Part shown: one piece after another, positions 31,579 to 39,680 of the stretch | Layout: the number at the start of each line of letters is the position of its first letter | Numbering within the stretch: the stretch's first letter is position 1 | NCBI GenBank assembly: GCA_963169875.1 | Contig: CAUJEL010000028.1 | Coordinates: 1 to 42,237 of the forward strand | DNA: 42,237 nucleotides | Source: Candidatus Zhuqueibacterota bacterium | GTDB lineage: Bacteria; Zhuqueibacterota; Zhuqueibacteria; Residuimicrobiales; Residuimicrobiaceae | Direction: 5' to 3' | The notes under the pieces: model-generated | What the model was told of the DNA's origin: nothing | What the model saw: the letters and a program-made list of their open reading frames with translations, nothing else | The model's database searches: none | Program-made: the position numbers and the translations under genes

Positions 31579-32799
31579 TTATTTAAAGCGGGCGAGGAGG
31601 TCGCGCACCGCATCCTTGTGCAGTGTGGCGCAGAGCATCTTCAACTTGACATAATCTTCGTGATAAAAATAATAACCCGGATGGCTGCTGTTGTAGGCGG
31701 AACTCCACGAGTCCTTGACCAGATACCAATCCTTGCCATCCCTTTCGACATAACCGACCAGATGCAGACCATGATCGTCCTGGGTGGTTTTGTTGCTGAA
31801 GCGGAACTGCCGCGCCAGGTCGTCGATGTACGAGGAGGGGATATCGAAGGAGGGCACGACGGCCATGCCCGCGGCGCCGTAGGAGTAGCCGGGCTCGCTC
31901 ATGTCGCCGCCAATTTCCACTGTGTACCCATCGCGGATGGCTTTTTTCAGGGCCTGCATGAACTCTTCCAGGGGCACGTTATGGTAATCGCTGTTGTGCC
32001 ACCAGTTGTCCGGCACGGGATATTCCACCTTTTCGTAAAAGGGCTGCTGCAGGAGGGAGAGCAGATCGACATAATCGTCCGGATTGAGGCGCACGACTTT
32101 GGCGAGGTACTCTTTGGGCGTCATGGAGGTGCCGTCGACGGTCACCGCCGTTGGCGGCGGGCCGATATGGTGGTCAAGGATGGTGCGCACCGTGGTGATG
32201 ACCACCTCCTCGTTCCAGGCATTGGCCTCCTTGACGCTGGTGAGATAGTTTTCAATCTCCGAAAATAAGGCAAGGTGGTCGTGATAGCGCGCGCCAGGTT
32301 TAAGGCCGGTATAGCTCTCGGCGGGAACGACGCCGTACTTTCTCCAGATGCGCAGCACTGCATTGGCTTCGGAGCCTTCGCCGTAAACGGAGGTGCCGCG
32401 GCTATGAACGAATCCGCGCGCTTTTTCGACGTGCTCCCAATAGACGGTGTGCAGTTCGGAGAGTTTGATCTTGCGTTTGCTCTGCCGGTAAATCTCGGAT
32501 TCGAGCATGGAGGTGGTGGAGAAGCACCAGCACATCCCTGAGCGTCCCTGGAGAATGGGCGGGAAATGCCACTGGCTTTTAAAATCCCCCAAGGCCGGCG
32601 CCGGAATGGTTGAGAAGTCGACCTGAAAGACTTTGGTGGCGGATTTTTCGCCTCCCGATTCGGCCACGGCCTTTTTGATGGCATCGTACATGACATCGTT
32701 CTTCACCGCAAAAACGGCTTGATCGCGGCGCTCCTGGGCGTTAATGGAGAGAGTGGCAATCGTTAACAGAAACAGAAGGATTGATGTGAATCGATTCAT
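31579..32799 (-). CDS. Exported C1-family cysteine peptidase (bleomycin hydrolase/aminopeptidase C-like)
   Basis: A 406-residue papain-fold peptidase with a signal peptide (residues 1-21, ending SINAQ). Gln84 and the nucleophile Cys90 lie in QGRSGMCWCFS at papain spacing, and catalytic His343 is in DDHGLHLVGY. The position of papain's Asn is Asp363 in VKDSWSSAYN, where most relatives have NSWG. The C-terminal LHKDAV resembles the end of aminopeptidase C. AAAAAGGAACTCC precedes the ATG. It is 17 bases before the SSS symporter gene, suggesting that released amino acids or peptides are taken up. Enzymatic competence with Asp in place of Asn is uncertain. Confidence 0.88.
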   Translation of the reverse strand: MNRFTSILLFLLTIATLSINAQERRDQAVFAVKNDVMYDAIKKAVAESGGEKSATKVFQVDFSTIPAPALGDFKSQWHFPPILQGRSGMCWCFSTTSMLESEIYRQSKRKIKLSELHTVYWEHVEKARGFVHSRGTSVYGEGSEANAVLRIWRKYGVVPAESYTGLKPGARYHDHLALFSEIENYLTSVKEANAWNEEVVITTVRTILDHHIGPPPTAVTVDGTSMTPKEYLAKVVRLNPDDYVDLLSLLQQPFYEKVEYPVPDNWWHNSDYHNVPLEEFMQALKKAIRDGYTVEIGGDMSEPGYSYGAAGMAVVPSFDIPSSYIDDLARQFRFSNKTTQDDHGLHLVGYVERDGKDWYLVKDSWSSAYNSSHPGYYFYHEDYVKLKMLCATLHKDAVRDLLARFK

Positions 32800-32961
32800 G
32801 GCGGAGTTCCTTTTTGTATTTTATTTTTAATTCCTGATTATGAAGAAATGGCTGTCTCCCCGGGTTATTCCTCGTCAAGGGCTGCCGGATCCGTTTGCGA
32901 ACAGGTTGTACGAATAATATCCGAAATGACGATTATTCTCTAACAGCAAACGTTTGTAGTC

Positions 32962-32975
32962 CCAGCTTTAGCTGG
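32962..32975. repeat. Single REP-type palindrome
   Basis: CCAGCTTTAGCTGG preceded by GTTTGTAGTC, the half-unit of the family at 5913-6273. It lies in the 217-base gap between the small membrane protein gene and the C1 peptidase gene. Confidence 0.75.
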
Positions 32976-33016
32976 CGCAAATTCTGTTAAAAGATAAAGC
33001 ACGTTCACGTAGGCTG

Positions 33017-33139
33017 TCACCCTCGGGCGATATCTCCAAGCCAGAGCAAAAACAGGATAACCACAGCCAGCACGGCCACAACCAGCGCATACCAGTGCCT
33101 CCATTTGGGAAAAAGGGGCGGTTTTTCGGTGTGCGTCAC
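33017..33139 (-). CDS. Forty-residue single-span membrane protein
   Basis: A GTG-started frame encoding 40 residues: a polar start with THTEKPPLFPKWRHWY, one hydrophobic span (about 18-34) and a short DIARG end. The GTG lies three bases after the PIG-L stop codon, and GGGAGATGATCC provides a ribosome-binding site within the end of that gene. Position, coupling and the Pro-Pro-Leu-Phe-Pro...Trp-Arg pattern before one span resemble small proteins I associate with SSS/PIG-L loci of related bacteria. The function is unknown; an accessory subunit of the symporter is one possibility. Confidence 0.68.
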   Translation of the reverse strand: MTHTEKPPLFPKWRHWYALVVAVLAVVILFLLWLGDIARG

Positions 33140-33142
33140 GGA

Positions 33143-35617
33143 TCATCTCCCTGCCTGGATCATGTTATTGAAAACTCTGTACGCACCCGGCACGCCGGCT
33201 GGCAATTGCCGGAACCAGGCATAGCTGGTGAAGATGAATACCCCCTTGCCATAGCGCGTATACAAGAGGCCGCCTTCCGTGGCTTTTTCGCCGGGATCGT
33301 TACAGGCCAGCATGCTCTCGTAGCGCGCATCCCATTTATCTGCAAAATAGAGTCCGCGCTCCTGCACCCATCCATCAAAATCATCAGCGCTGATTTTCAA
33401 CGGCCGGTTGAGCAGGGGATGCGCCGGTTTGGTGAAGGTCATCTGCGCTTCTTCGACGGTGACGCGGTCGCGCGATATCCCCAATGGATAGGGCCAGAAT
33501 TCCCCGGCCAGCAGGCGATTGGGCGTGTTGTATTGCACAATCAGGGTGCCGCCGCGGTGCACGAAATCCAGAATAGCAGGCTTGGCCTCCTTGAGGACGG
33601 CGCGCGTGTTCAAGGCGCGCACGCCGAGCATGACAACATCCACATCGGCCAACTCGCCGCGGGACAGCTCAGCGTCCGATAACAGCCGCACGGGATATCC
33701 CATCTGCTCGAGGCATTTGGGAATGTCATCGCCAGCGCCCATGACGTAGCCGATGCGGCGCTCCGGTTTGGAAAGGGGCACATAAATCAGCTCTGCCTCG
33801 GCGCGCGGAAACAGCACCTGGATGGGGATGTGCGGATACTGCAAGGTGATCAGGTTGTTTTGCAAAGTGCTCGTCCCTGTTCTTGCAACGGCATGCAAAA
33901 GACCGTTTTGGGGATTGTCCAACGGCCGGATATCAAAACGGACCTCGGCACTCTGATCCCTTTTCTCAAGTGCAAAGGGCTGCTGTTGCGGCGCGCACTG
34001 CCATCCCGGCGGCAGCTGCAACTCGATAATCCCCTCCACTTTCCCGGAAATGCTGCTGACACGAATGTTAACCTCTTTAGGGTTTGCATTGGGAAAAACG
34101 AACAAATTTTCTCCCGGACTCAGGGTCGCCGCTGGGCCAACTGCAAAAGCGCGGTAGAGATCCCCTTCTACCGGATCGGTCCAGCGATAGAGCAGCGGGA
34201 TATCGTAGGAGAGGCTGCGGCCGTTGAGGTCGAGTGCGAACCGGACGCAGCCGGCTGGGGCCGATTCGGGGTTTCCGATCAACTCCGATGCGGAAACGTT
34301 ATAATGTCCGGAAGCGGGGGGCTGCTGCAGCCAATAGGGTTGCGAGATATCGGCGCGGGGCGCGATGGTGATCTGCGTTTTCAAATCCAGCGGGCGATTA
34401 TGGGCCAAGCCGGCATTGGCCAGGGTGTCCGGTTTTGACCAGGGAAAGCTGATTTTTGTCAATCGCCAGGAGGCATGGCTGCGGTTGACGAGATTGAGCG
34501 CAAGCGTGAGCGATTGCCCGGGCGCGGCCACGGGGTGATCCACGGCAGCTTCGAGCCAGAGTCCGCTGCAGGCGCGGATGAGTTCTGCGAGTTCGCCGCG
34601 TTTTTGTTCTACCCAGTCGTCACCTGACTGTAACGATAGCAGGTCCCATGCATCTAATAAAAGGTGCAGACTCTGTTCCGGGGCACGGGCGTCAAAAGAT
34701 TTGCTGGCTTGTTGCAGCACCTCTGTCATCTTTCCGCCTTCGGGATGTGCGCGGCGCCAGGTGAGATCGATGCCGTCGAAGAGATCATTCTGGGCCGGTT
34801 CGCCCTCCAGGAGCTGAAACAGCTCGATGCGGCTGCCGCGGCGTTCGGCAGCGCCGAAACCCTGACTCTTGTGCATGCTGCGGCTTTGTGCGGCGATTTC
34901 GGTGTAGGAGCGGCCGAGCAGGGGATTGTAGAGACCGATATCGATTTGCAGCAGTCCCGAGACATCGCTGCCTTCCGGCCGCCAGGCGTTCCAGAAAAGG
35001 CGTTGGGCACGCCAGGTGCTGACTTTTGTCAATTGCTCCGGGAATTTGTGCGCATCCGCCGCCGCTTTATAGGCCTCTGCTGCGAGGATCGCAGAAGCGG
35101 TGTGATGGCCATGGCCGCCGCCGCTGGTGGCAAAACGTGAAATGATGACGTCGGGTTTAAAACGGCGGATGATCCAGACCATGTCGCCGAGGACCTCTTC
35201 GTGTCCCCATTTTTCCAGGCTCTCCTCCGCGCTCTTGGAGTAGCCGAAATCGATGGCTCGGGTGAAGAACTGCCGGGCGCCGTCGATGCGGCGGGCGGCG
35301 AGGAGCTCCTGGGTGCGGATGACGCCCATCAGTTCGCCTTGTTCGCTGCCGATGAGATTTTGCCCGCCATCGCCGCGGGTGAGGGAGAGATAGGCAACAT
35401 CGACGCGCCGTTCCTTGGCCAGCCAGGCCAGCAGCGCCGTGTTCTCGTCATCGGGATGTGCGCCAATATAAAGCACGCGGCTTAGGACATTGAGCTTGTC
35501 AATGCCCATCTGCAGTTCGGCGGCGCTGAGCGATGCGACCGGTTGGGAATGGCTGATGTGGCAGAACGCCACCGCCAAAATGACCACAGCAAAAAGTATC
35601 TGTTGCAATCGAGGCAT
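33143..35617 (-). CDS. Large exported PIG-L-family deacetylase-like protein with GATase1-like C-terminus
   Basis: An 824-residue exported protein. A signal peptide covers residues 1-25 (QQILFAVVILAVAF). The LmbE/PIG-L domain (about 45-290) has the zinc/catalytic motif GAHPDDE at 52-58 and a second metal motif GGHGHHTAS near 168; relatives hydrolyse N-acyl groups on amino sugars or similar compounds. A long beta-rich middle follows. The last 200 residues have a glutamine amidotransferase-like fold (VDVVMLGVRALNT, then HRGGTLIVQYNT). Start 35617 gives a clean signal peptide with GGAAAAG upstream; 35632 is an alternative. It heads the minus-strand cluster with the 40-residue protein, C1 peptidase and SSS symporter. 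Confidence 0.87.
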   Translation of the reverse strand: MPRLQQILFAVVILAVAFCHISHSQPVASLSAAELQMGIDKLNVLSRVLYIGAHPDDENTALLAWLAKERRVDVAYLSLTRGDGGQNLIGSEQGELMGVIRTQELLAARRIDGARQFFTRAIDFGYSKSAEESLEKWGHEEVLGDMVWIIRRFKPDVIISRFATSGGGHGHHTASAILAAEAYKAAADAHKFPEQLTKVSTWRAQRLFWNAWRPEGSDVSGLLQIDIGLYNPLLGRSYTEIAAQSRSMHKSQGFGAAERRGSRIELFQLLEGEPAQNDLFDGIDLTWRRAHPEGGKMTEVLQQASKSFDARAPEQSLHLLLDAWDLLSLQSGDDWVEQKRGELAELIRACSGLWLEAAVDHPVAAPGQSLTLALNLVNRSHASWRLTKISFPWSKPDTLANAGLAHNRPLDLKTQITIAPRADISQPYWLQQPPASGHYNVSASELIGNPESAPAGCVRFALDLNGRSLSYDIPLLYRWTDPVEGDLYRAFAVGPAATLSPGENLFVFPNANPKEVNIRVSSISGKVEGIIELQLPPGWQCAPQQQPFALEKRDQSAEVRFDIRPLDNPQNGLLHAVARTGTSTLQNNLITLQYPHIPIQVLFPRAEAELIYVPLSKPERRIGYVMGAGDDIPKCLEQMGYPVRLLSDAELSRGELADVDVVMLGVRALNTRAVLKEAKPAILDFVHRGGTLIVQYNTPNRLLAGEFWPYPLGISRDRVTVEEAQMTFTKPAHPLLNRPLKISADDFDGWVQERGLYFADKWDARYESMLACNDPGEKATEGGLLYTRYGKGVFIFTSYAWFRQLPAGVPGAYRVFNNMIQAGR

Positions 35618-36027
35618 ATCTTTTCCGTTCATGGGTGCACTTATTATTAAACCAAAAAATCCCGGCATTGGCATCGGCCAGCCAAGATTATTGCCGATTA
35701 CTGATGTCCTGATTTCGAAACAGAGGAAATTAATGATTTGTCATCTATTTTCAAACAAATTATATGCGAACTTTTTTATAGAGAACTTCGTCTATATATC
35801 GTCCTGTTACCAGAAAAAGACAACCCCCTTTATAAGTATTTCCAATCCCGCAAATGCGCTTTCGACGGGCAAATTTAATGGTTGTTGTGACACCCACTCG
35901 GATGCCGGACCAGCCTGCAGACACCGAATCGTTGTGTAAACAATCAGCAAGTTTGGCATGGTTCAGGGGTTTAATCTGATGAACACGCTTTTTTTGAATG
36001 TATGATCTAAAATTAATTGGGAGCATC
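35618..36027. other. Divergent intergenic region between the PIG-L and export operons
   Basis: About 410 AT-rich bases with divergent genes on both sides, so both promoters should lie here; no well-formed -35/-10 pair was found. A segment at about 35866-35935 resembles the palindromic leader element of pdxS. No gene is evident. Confidence 0.55.
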
Positions 36028-37347
36028 ATGAAAAAGAAATGGATCATTCTCGTACTGGCCCTCGTAATCGTGGCCATTGCCTTGGGATTTTATTTCAGCA
36101 AAAACGGCAAGACCGGTTCCACCTATATGACAGAAACGCTCAAAGTCGGCAGTTTGACCAACAAGGTCTCCAGTACCGGCACCTTGAAAGCCATGCGCAC
36201 GGTCGAAGTGGGAACCCAGGTTTCCGGTATCATCGATCAGCTCTACGTCGATTTCAACGACAATGTGCGCAAAGGGCAGTTGCTGGCGGTGCTCGACACC
36301 GTGTTGTTAAAGTCGGCGCTCGAAGATGCCCAGGCCAATAATAAAAAAGTGATGGCGCAATTGGAACAATCGCGCGCCGATCATGCCCGCAGCCTGCCGC
36401 TTTTCGAGAAAGGTTTGATATCGGAGGCGGAATATCTGCCCATCAAAACCTCGATGAAAACCAATGAGGCGAGTTTGCAAAGCGCATTGTCCGGTTTGCA
36501 GCGCGCGGAACGCAATTTAAAATATGCCTTCATCCGTTCGCCTATCGATGGCAAGGTCATCCAGCGAAACATCGAGCAGGGACAGACGGTCGCGGCCAGC
36601 CTTCAGGCGCCCACGCTCTTTCTCATCGCCGAAGACATGTCCAAGATGGAAATTCACGCCCTGGTGGATGAGAGCGATATCGGTCTGATCAAAGAGGGGC
36701 AGGATGTCACCTTTACGGTGCAAACCTATGACAATAAAACCTTCACAGGCAAGGTGCGGCAGATACGGCTGCAGCCGGAGACGGTGCAGAACATCGTCAA
36801 CTATACCGTGGTCATCGATGCCCAAAATGATGAATATCTGCTGCTGCCGGGTATGACAGCCGTTGTCGATTTCATCATCGACCAGCGTGAAAACGTCTTG
36901 CTGGTCCCCAATGCCGCCATGCGGTTCCAGCCTCCAGCGGATATCATGCAGAGAGCCGTGGAAGCCGAGCGAAAGCGTTTTGCTGAGATGCCCGATTCCG
37001 TCAAGGCGCGTTTTGGCCGCGGCGGTGGCATGCCGGGCGGTGGCGCACCTGGCAGCGGCATGAGCGGCGGCATGGGCGGCGGCATGGGGCAGGGTGGCAC
37101 CATGGGCACGGCCGGATCCGGCGGCCGCAGGGATTTTGGAGCAGTCTGGTTCCTGGATGAAAAAGGTGAGCCGGCCATGGCGCGGTTCCGCTCGGGCGTT
37201 ACCGACGGCAAAATGACCGAAGTGGTGCGCAGTCGCGATCTCAAGGAAGGCAGCAAAGTGATCATTGGCACGACCGCGGCCACCGCGACCCGGTCAACGC
37301 AAACGAATGGCCAGAGCGGCGGGCGGCCGCCGATGCGCATGTTCTAA
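36028..37347 (+). CDS. Periplasmic adaptor (membrane fusion protein), MacA/HlyD-type
   Basis: A 439-residue adaptor linking an inner-membrane ABC exporter to an outer-membrane channel. The N-terminal anchor spans about 5-22. The lipoyl half-motif VSSTGTLKAMRTVEVGTQVSG at about 46-66 is followed by a coiled-coil hairpin (about 95-165), a second lipoyl half with RSPIDGKVIQRNIEQGQTV, and a beta-barrel. A Gly/Met-rich linker (GGGMPGG...GGMGGGMGQGG) at about 330-365 is unusual. ATG 36028 has GGGAG upstream; an earlier ATG at 35998 does not. It is followed by the ATPase and permease genes, so this is a MacA-like partner. Substrates could be peptides, lipids or drugs. Confidence 0.92.
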   Translation: MKKKWIILVLALVIVAIALGFYFSKNGKTGSTYMTETLKVGSLTNKVSSTGTLKAMRTVEVGTQVSGIIDQLYVDFNDNVRKGQLLAVLDTVLLKSALEDAQANNKKVMAQLEQSRADHARSLPLFEKGLISEAEYLPIKTSMKTNEASLQSALSGLQRAERNLKYAFIRSPIDGKVIQRNIEQGQTVAASLQAPTLFLIAEDMSKMEIHALVDESDIGLIKEGQDVTFTVQTYDNKTFTGKVRQIRLQPETVQNIVNYTVVIDAQNDEYLLLPGMTAVVDFIIDQRENVLLVPNAAMRFQPPADIMQRAVEAERKRFAEMPDSVKARFGRGGGMPGGGAPGSGMSGGMGGGMGQGGTMGTAGSGGRRDFGAVWFLDEKGEPAMARFRSGVTDGKMTEVVRSRDLKEGSKVIIGTTAATATRSTQTNGQSGGRPPMRMF

Positions 37348-37395
37348 TATCGAATCCGCGATTCAAAAGATCACAATGACTGAAGGATATGTTTG

Positions 37396-38142
37396 ATGGA
37401 TCCAGTAATATTAACGAAAAATTTACATAAAACCTATCACATGGGCGATGTCAGTGTCCATGCTCTGCGCGGCGTCAATATCCATGTGGAGCCCGGCGAT
37501 TTCCTCGCCATCATGGGCGCCTCCGGTTCCGGCAAATCGACGTTGATGAACCTGCTGGGGTGTCTGGATCAACCGACCTCCGGAGAGTATTATCTCGGCG
37601 GCAAGGAGGTCACGGCGCTGGATAAAAATGAATATGCCGACATTCGCAACGAAAAGATCGGCTTTGTGTTCCAGGGATTCAATCTGTTATCGCGCACCTC
37701 GGCGCTGGACAATGTGGAACTGCCGCTTCTCTATGACCGCCATAAACGGTTTCCAGACCCGGTGGCCTCCGCCAAAAGGGCTCTGGATCGCGTGGGGCTT
37801 GGAGACCGCATGGACCATATGCCCAACCAGCTCTCCGGCGGTCAGCAGCAGCGTGTGGCCATCGCCCGCGCCCTGGTGACCGAACCTGCGATTCTGCTGG
37901 CGGACGAACCCACCGGGAACCTGGACACCCGGACTTCCTATGAAATCATGAGCCTGTTCCAGGAGCTGAATGATCAGGGAATCACCGTTCTGCTGGTTAC
38001 ACACGAGAAAGACATTGCGATGTATGCGAAACGAATCGTCGAAATGCGCGACGGTCTCATCCGTCGCGATCAAGCGGTGCCAAAACGGCGCAAGGCCAGT
38101 CATGACCTGGCTCATTTCCAGGAAATGGTTTTTGAAGAGTAA
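37396..38142 (+). CDS. ABC transporter ATPase, MacB/LolD type
   Basis: A 248-residue cytoplasmic ATPase. Walker A GASGSGKST is at about residues 40-48, the Q-loop follows in FVFQGFNLL, the signature LSGGQQQRVAIARAL at about 140, Walker B ILLADEPTGNLD and the H-loop VTHEKD. The sequence TYHMGDVSVHALRGV at the N-terminus is typical of MacB/LolD ATPases. ATG 37396 is chosen since GAAGGA lies 8 bases upstream. It lies between the adaptor gene and the permease gene (gaps of 48 and 14 bases), giving a split MacA-MacB arrangement with ATPase and permease as separate proteins. Confidence 0.95.
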   Translation: MDPVILTKNLHKTYHMGDVSVHALRGVNIHVEPGDFLAIMGASGSGKSTLMNLLGCLDQPTSGEYYLGGKEVTALDKNEYADIRNEKIGFVFQGFNLLSRTSALDNVELPLLYDRHKRFPDPVASAKRALDRVGLGDRMDHMPNQLSGGQQQRVAIARALVTEPAILLADEPTGNLDTRTSYEIMSLFQELNDQGITVLLVTHEKDIAMYAKRIVEMRDGLIRRDQAVPKRRKASHDLAHFQEMVFEE

Positions 38143-38156
38143 GGGAACAGAAAGCT

Positions 38157-39377
38157 ATGCTGCAATTTACAAATATACTCAAATCCGCTTTTCGCAGTAT
38201 CATGAAGAACCGCATGCGCAGCCTGCTGACATCGCTGGGCATCATCATCGGTGTGGCGGCGGTCATCGTTATGGTGGCCATCGGCCGCGGTGCCTCAGAA
38301 CGCATTTCCAATAATATCGCTTCCATGGGGACCGATATGTTGATGATCCGGCCGGGCATGAGCATGTTCGGCGGCGTCAGCCGCGGCGCCGGCAGCTTTA
38401 ACCGGTTGACCTTTGACGATGTGGAAAGAATCAAGGCCGAGGCGACCTATATCAAAGCGGTCTCGCCCATGGTGCGCTCCGGCGCCCAGGTCGTGGGCGC
38501 GGGCAACAATTGGAACACCTCCATCCAGGGCGTGGGTCCACAATATCTGTATGTGCGCAATTTTGAATTGGGTTCCGGCGAGTTTTTTACGGATCGGGAT
38601 CTCTCTTCAAGAAGAAAAGTGGCGGTGCTGGGGAAAACAGTAGCCGATACGCTGTTCAAGGGAGCCGATCCGCTTGGCGAGGAAATTCGCATCGGCAATA
38701 CGCCCTTCACCGTTGTCGGCGTGCTCAAACCCAAAGGCGAGAGTGGCTTTGGCGGTGATCAGGACGATGTGGTGCTCGTCCCGGCGACTACGGCTTTGTA
38801 CCGGCTCAAAGGTGGCAAACATATCGACATGATCTATGCCAGCGCCCTGAGCAAGGAACACATGTACGACGCTGAAAAAGAACTCATCACCATCATGCGC
38901 GCCTCCCACCGCATCAGTGAGGGCGAAGAGGATGACTTTAACGTGCGCAATCAGGCCGAAATCATCGCCATGGCGTCCGAGGCCTCCTCAACCATGACCA
39001 TGCTGCTGGCTTCCATCGCCGCGGTGTCGCTCATCGTCGGCGGCATCGGCATCATGAATATCATGCTCGTCTCAGTGACCGAACGCACCCGTGAGATCGG
39101 CATTCGTCTCTCCGTGGGCGCGCGGCCTCATGATATTCTCACCCAGTTTCTGACCGAAGCGGTGGTTTTGAGCCTGGCGGGCGGCACCATCGGTGTGACG
39201 GTCGCTTTTGTGGTCGCCGCTATCATGAGCAAATATTCGACTTTTACGACGGCTATAACCCTGGATGTCATCCTGTTGGCTTTTTCGTTTGCCGGCCTGG
39301 TCGGCGTCTTTTTTGGCTATTACCCGGCGCGCAAGGCGGCGGCTCTGAATCCGATCGATGCATTGCGGTATGAATAA
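38157..39377 (+). CDS. ABC transporter permease, MacB/FtsX type
   Basis: A 406-residue inner-membrane permease. The N-terminal cytosolic helix NRMRSLLTSLGIIIGVAAVI leads into TM1 (about 22-42). A large periplasmic domain spans about 45-280, and three membrane spans (about 285-305, 335-355, 370-390) form the FtsX-like domain with GGIGIMNIMLVSVTERTREIG at about 294-314. The tail PARKAAALNPIDALRYE is typical. AAGGGAACAGAAAGCT precedes the ATG. It couples ATP hydrolysis by the preceding protein to mechanical export through adaptor and channel. Confidence 0.94.
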   Translation: MLQFTNILKSAFRSIMKNRMRSLLTSLGIIIGVAAVIVMVAIGRGASERISNNIASMGTDMLMIRPGMSMFGGVSRGAGSFNRLTFDDVERIKAEATYIKAVSPMVRSGAQVVGAGNNWNTSIQGVGPQYLYVRNFELGSGEFFTDRDLSSRRKVAVLGKTVADTLFKGADPLGEEIRIGNTPFTVVGVLKPKGESGFGGDQDDVVLVPATTALYRLKGGKHIDMIYASALSKEHMYDAEKELITIMRASHRISEGEEDDFNVRNQAEIIAMASEASSTMTMLLASIAAVSLIVGGIGIMNIMLVSVTERTREIGIRLSVGARPHDILTQFLTEAVVLSLAGGTIGVTVAFVVAAIMSKYSTFTTAITLDVILLAFSFAGLVGVFFGYYPARKAAALNPIDALRYE

Positions 39378-39398
39378 AAATCTAATGAGATGAAAAAT

Positions 39399-39652
39399 CG
39401 GTCTCCGGGACATTGTCTTGAAAGAGCCCGAGACCGAGCAAAGTATGAATAATGATGGAATGAGAAAAAAACGGTCTCTGAATTATCGTCTTGAAAGAGC
39501 CCGAGACACTGTAAAATTTGAATTGAGATATAATGAAAAATCGGTCTCCGGGACATTGTCTTGAAAAAGCCCGAGACCGCGCAAAGTATGAATAATGATG
39601 GAATGAGAAAAGAACGGTCTCTGAATTATCGTCCTGGAAATGCCCGAGACCG
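39399..39652. repeat. Tandem array of four hairpins between permease and channel genes
   Basis: Four hairpins begin at 39399, 39472, 39542 and 39615, each 38 bases, with arms CGGTCTC and GAGACCG and an inner CCGAG pairing. Spacings are 73, 70 and 73. Units alternate in type (A-B-A-B, super-period 143): A has CTCCGGGACATTGTC, B has CTCTGAATTATCGTC. The leader of each unit (AATGAG...AAAAAA..CGGT) recurs once more at the start of the next gene (AATGAGATGAAAAAAACGGT at 39675). Confidence 0.92.
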
Positions 39653-39680
39653 CGTAATGCATGAATAAAGGTGCAATGAG

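Noticed and set aside
32940-33146. 68-residue frame at the C1 peptidase/PIG-L junction
   Set aside because: The shifted frame 33017-33139 encodes a much better single-span protein with proper coupling to PIG-L; the 68-residue frame includes REP sequence.
39399-39652. CRISPR array
   Set aside because: Only four units, each itself a hairpin with similar rather than unique spacers, and no cas genes nearby.
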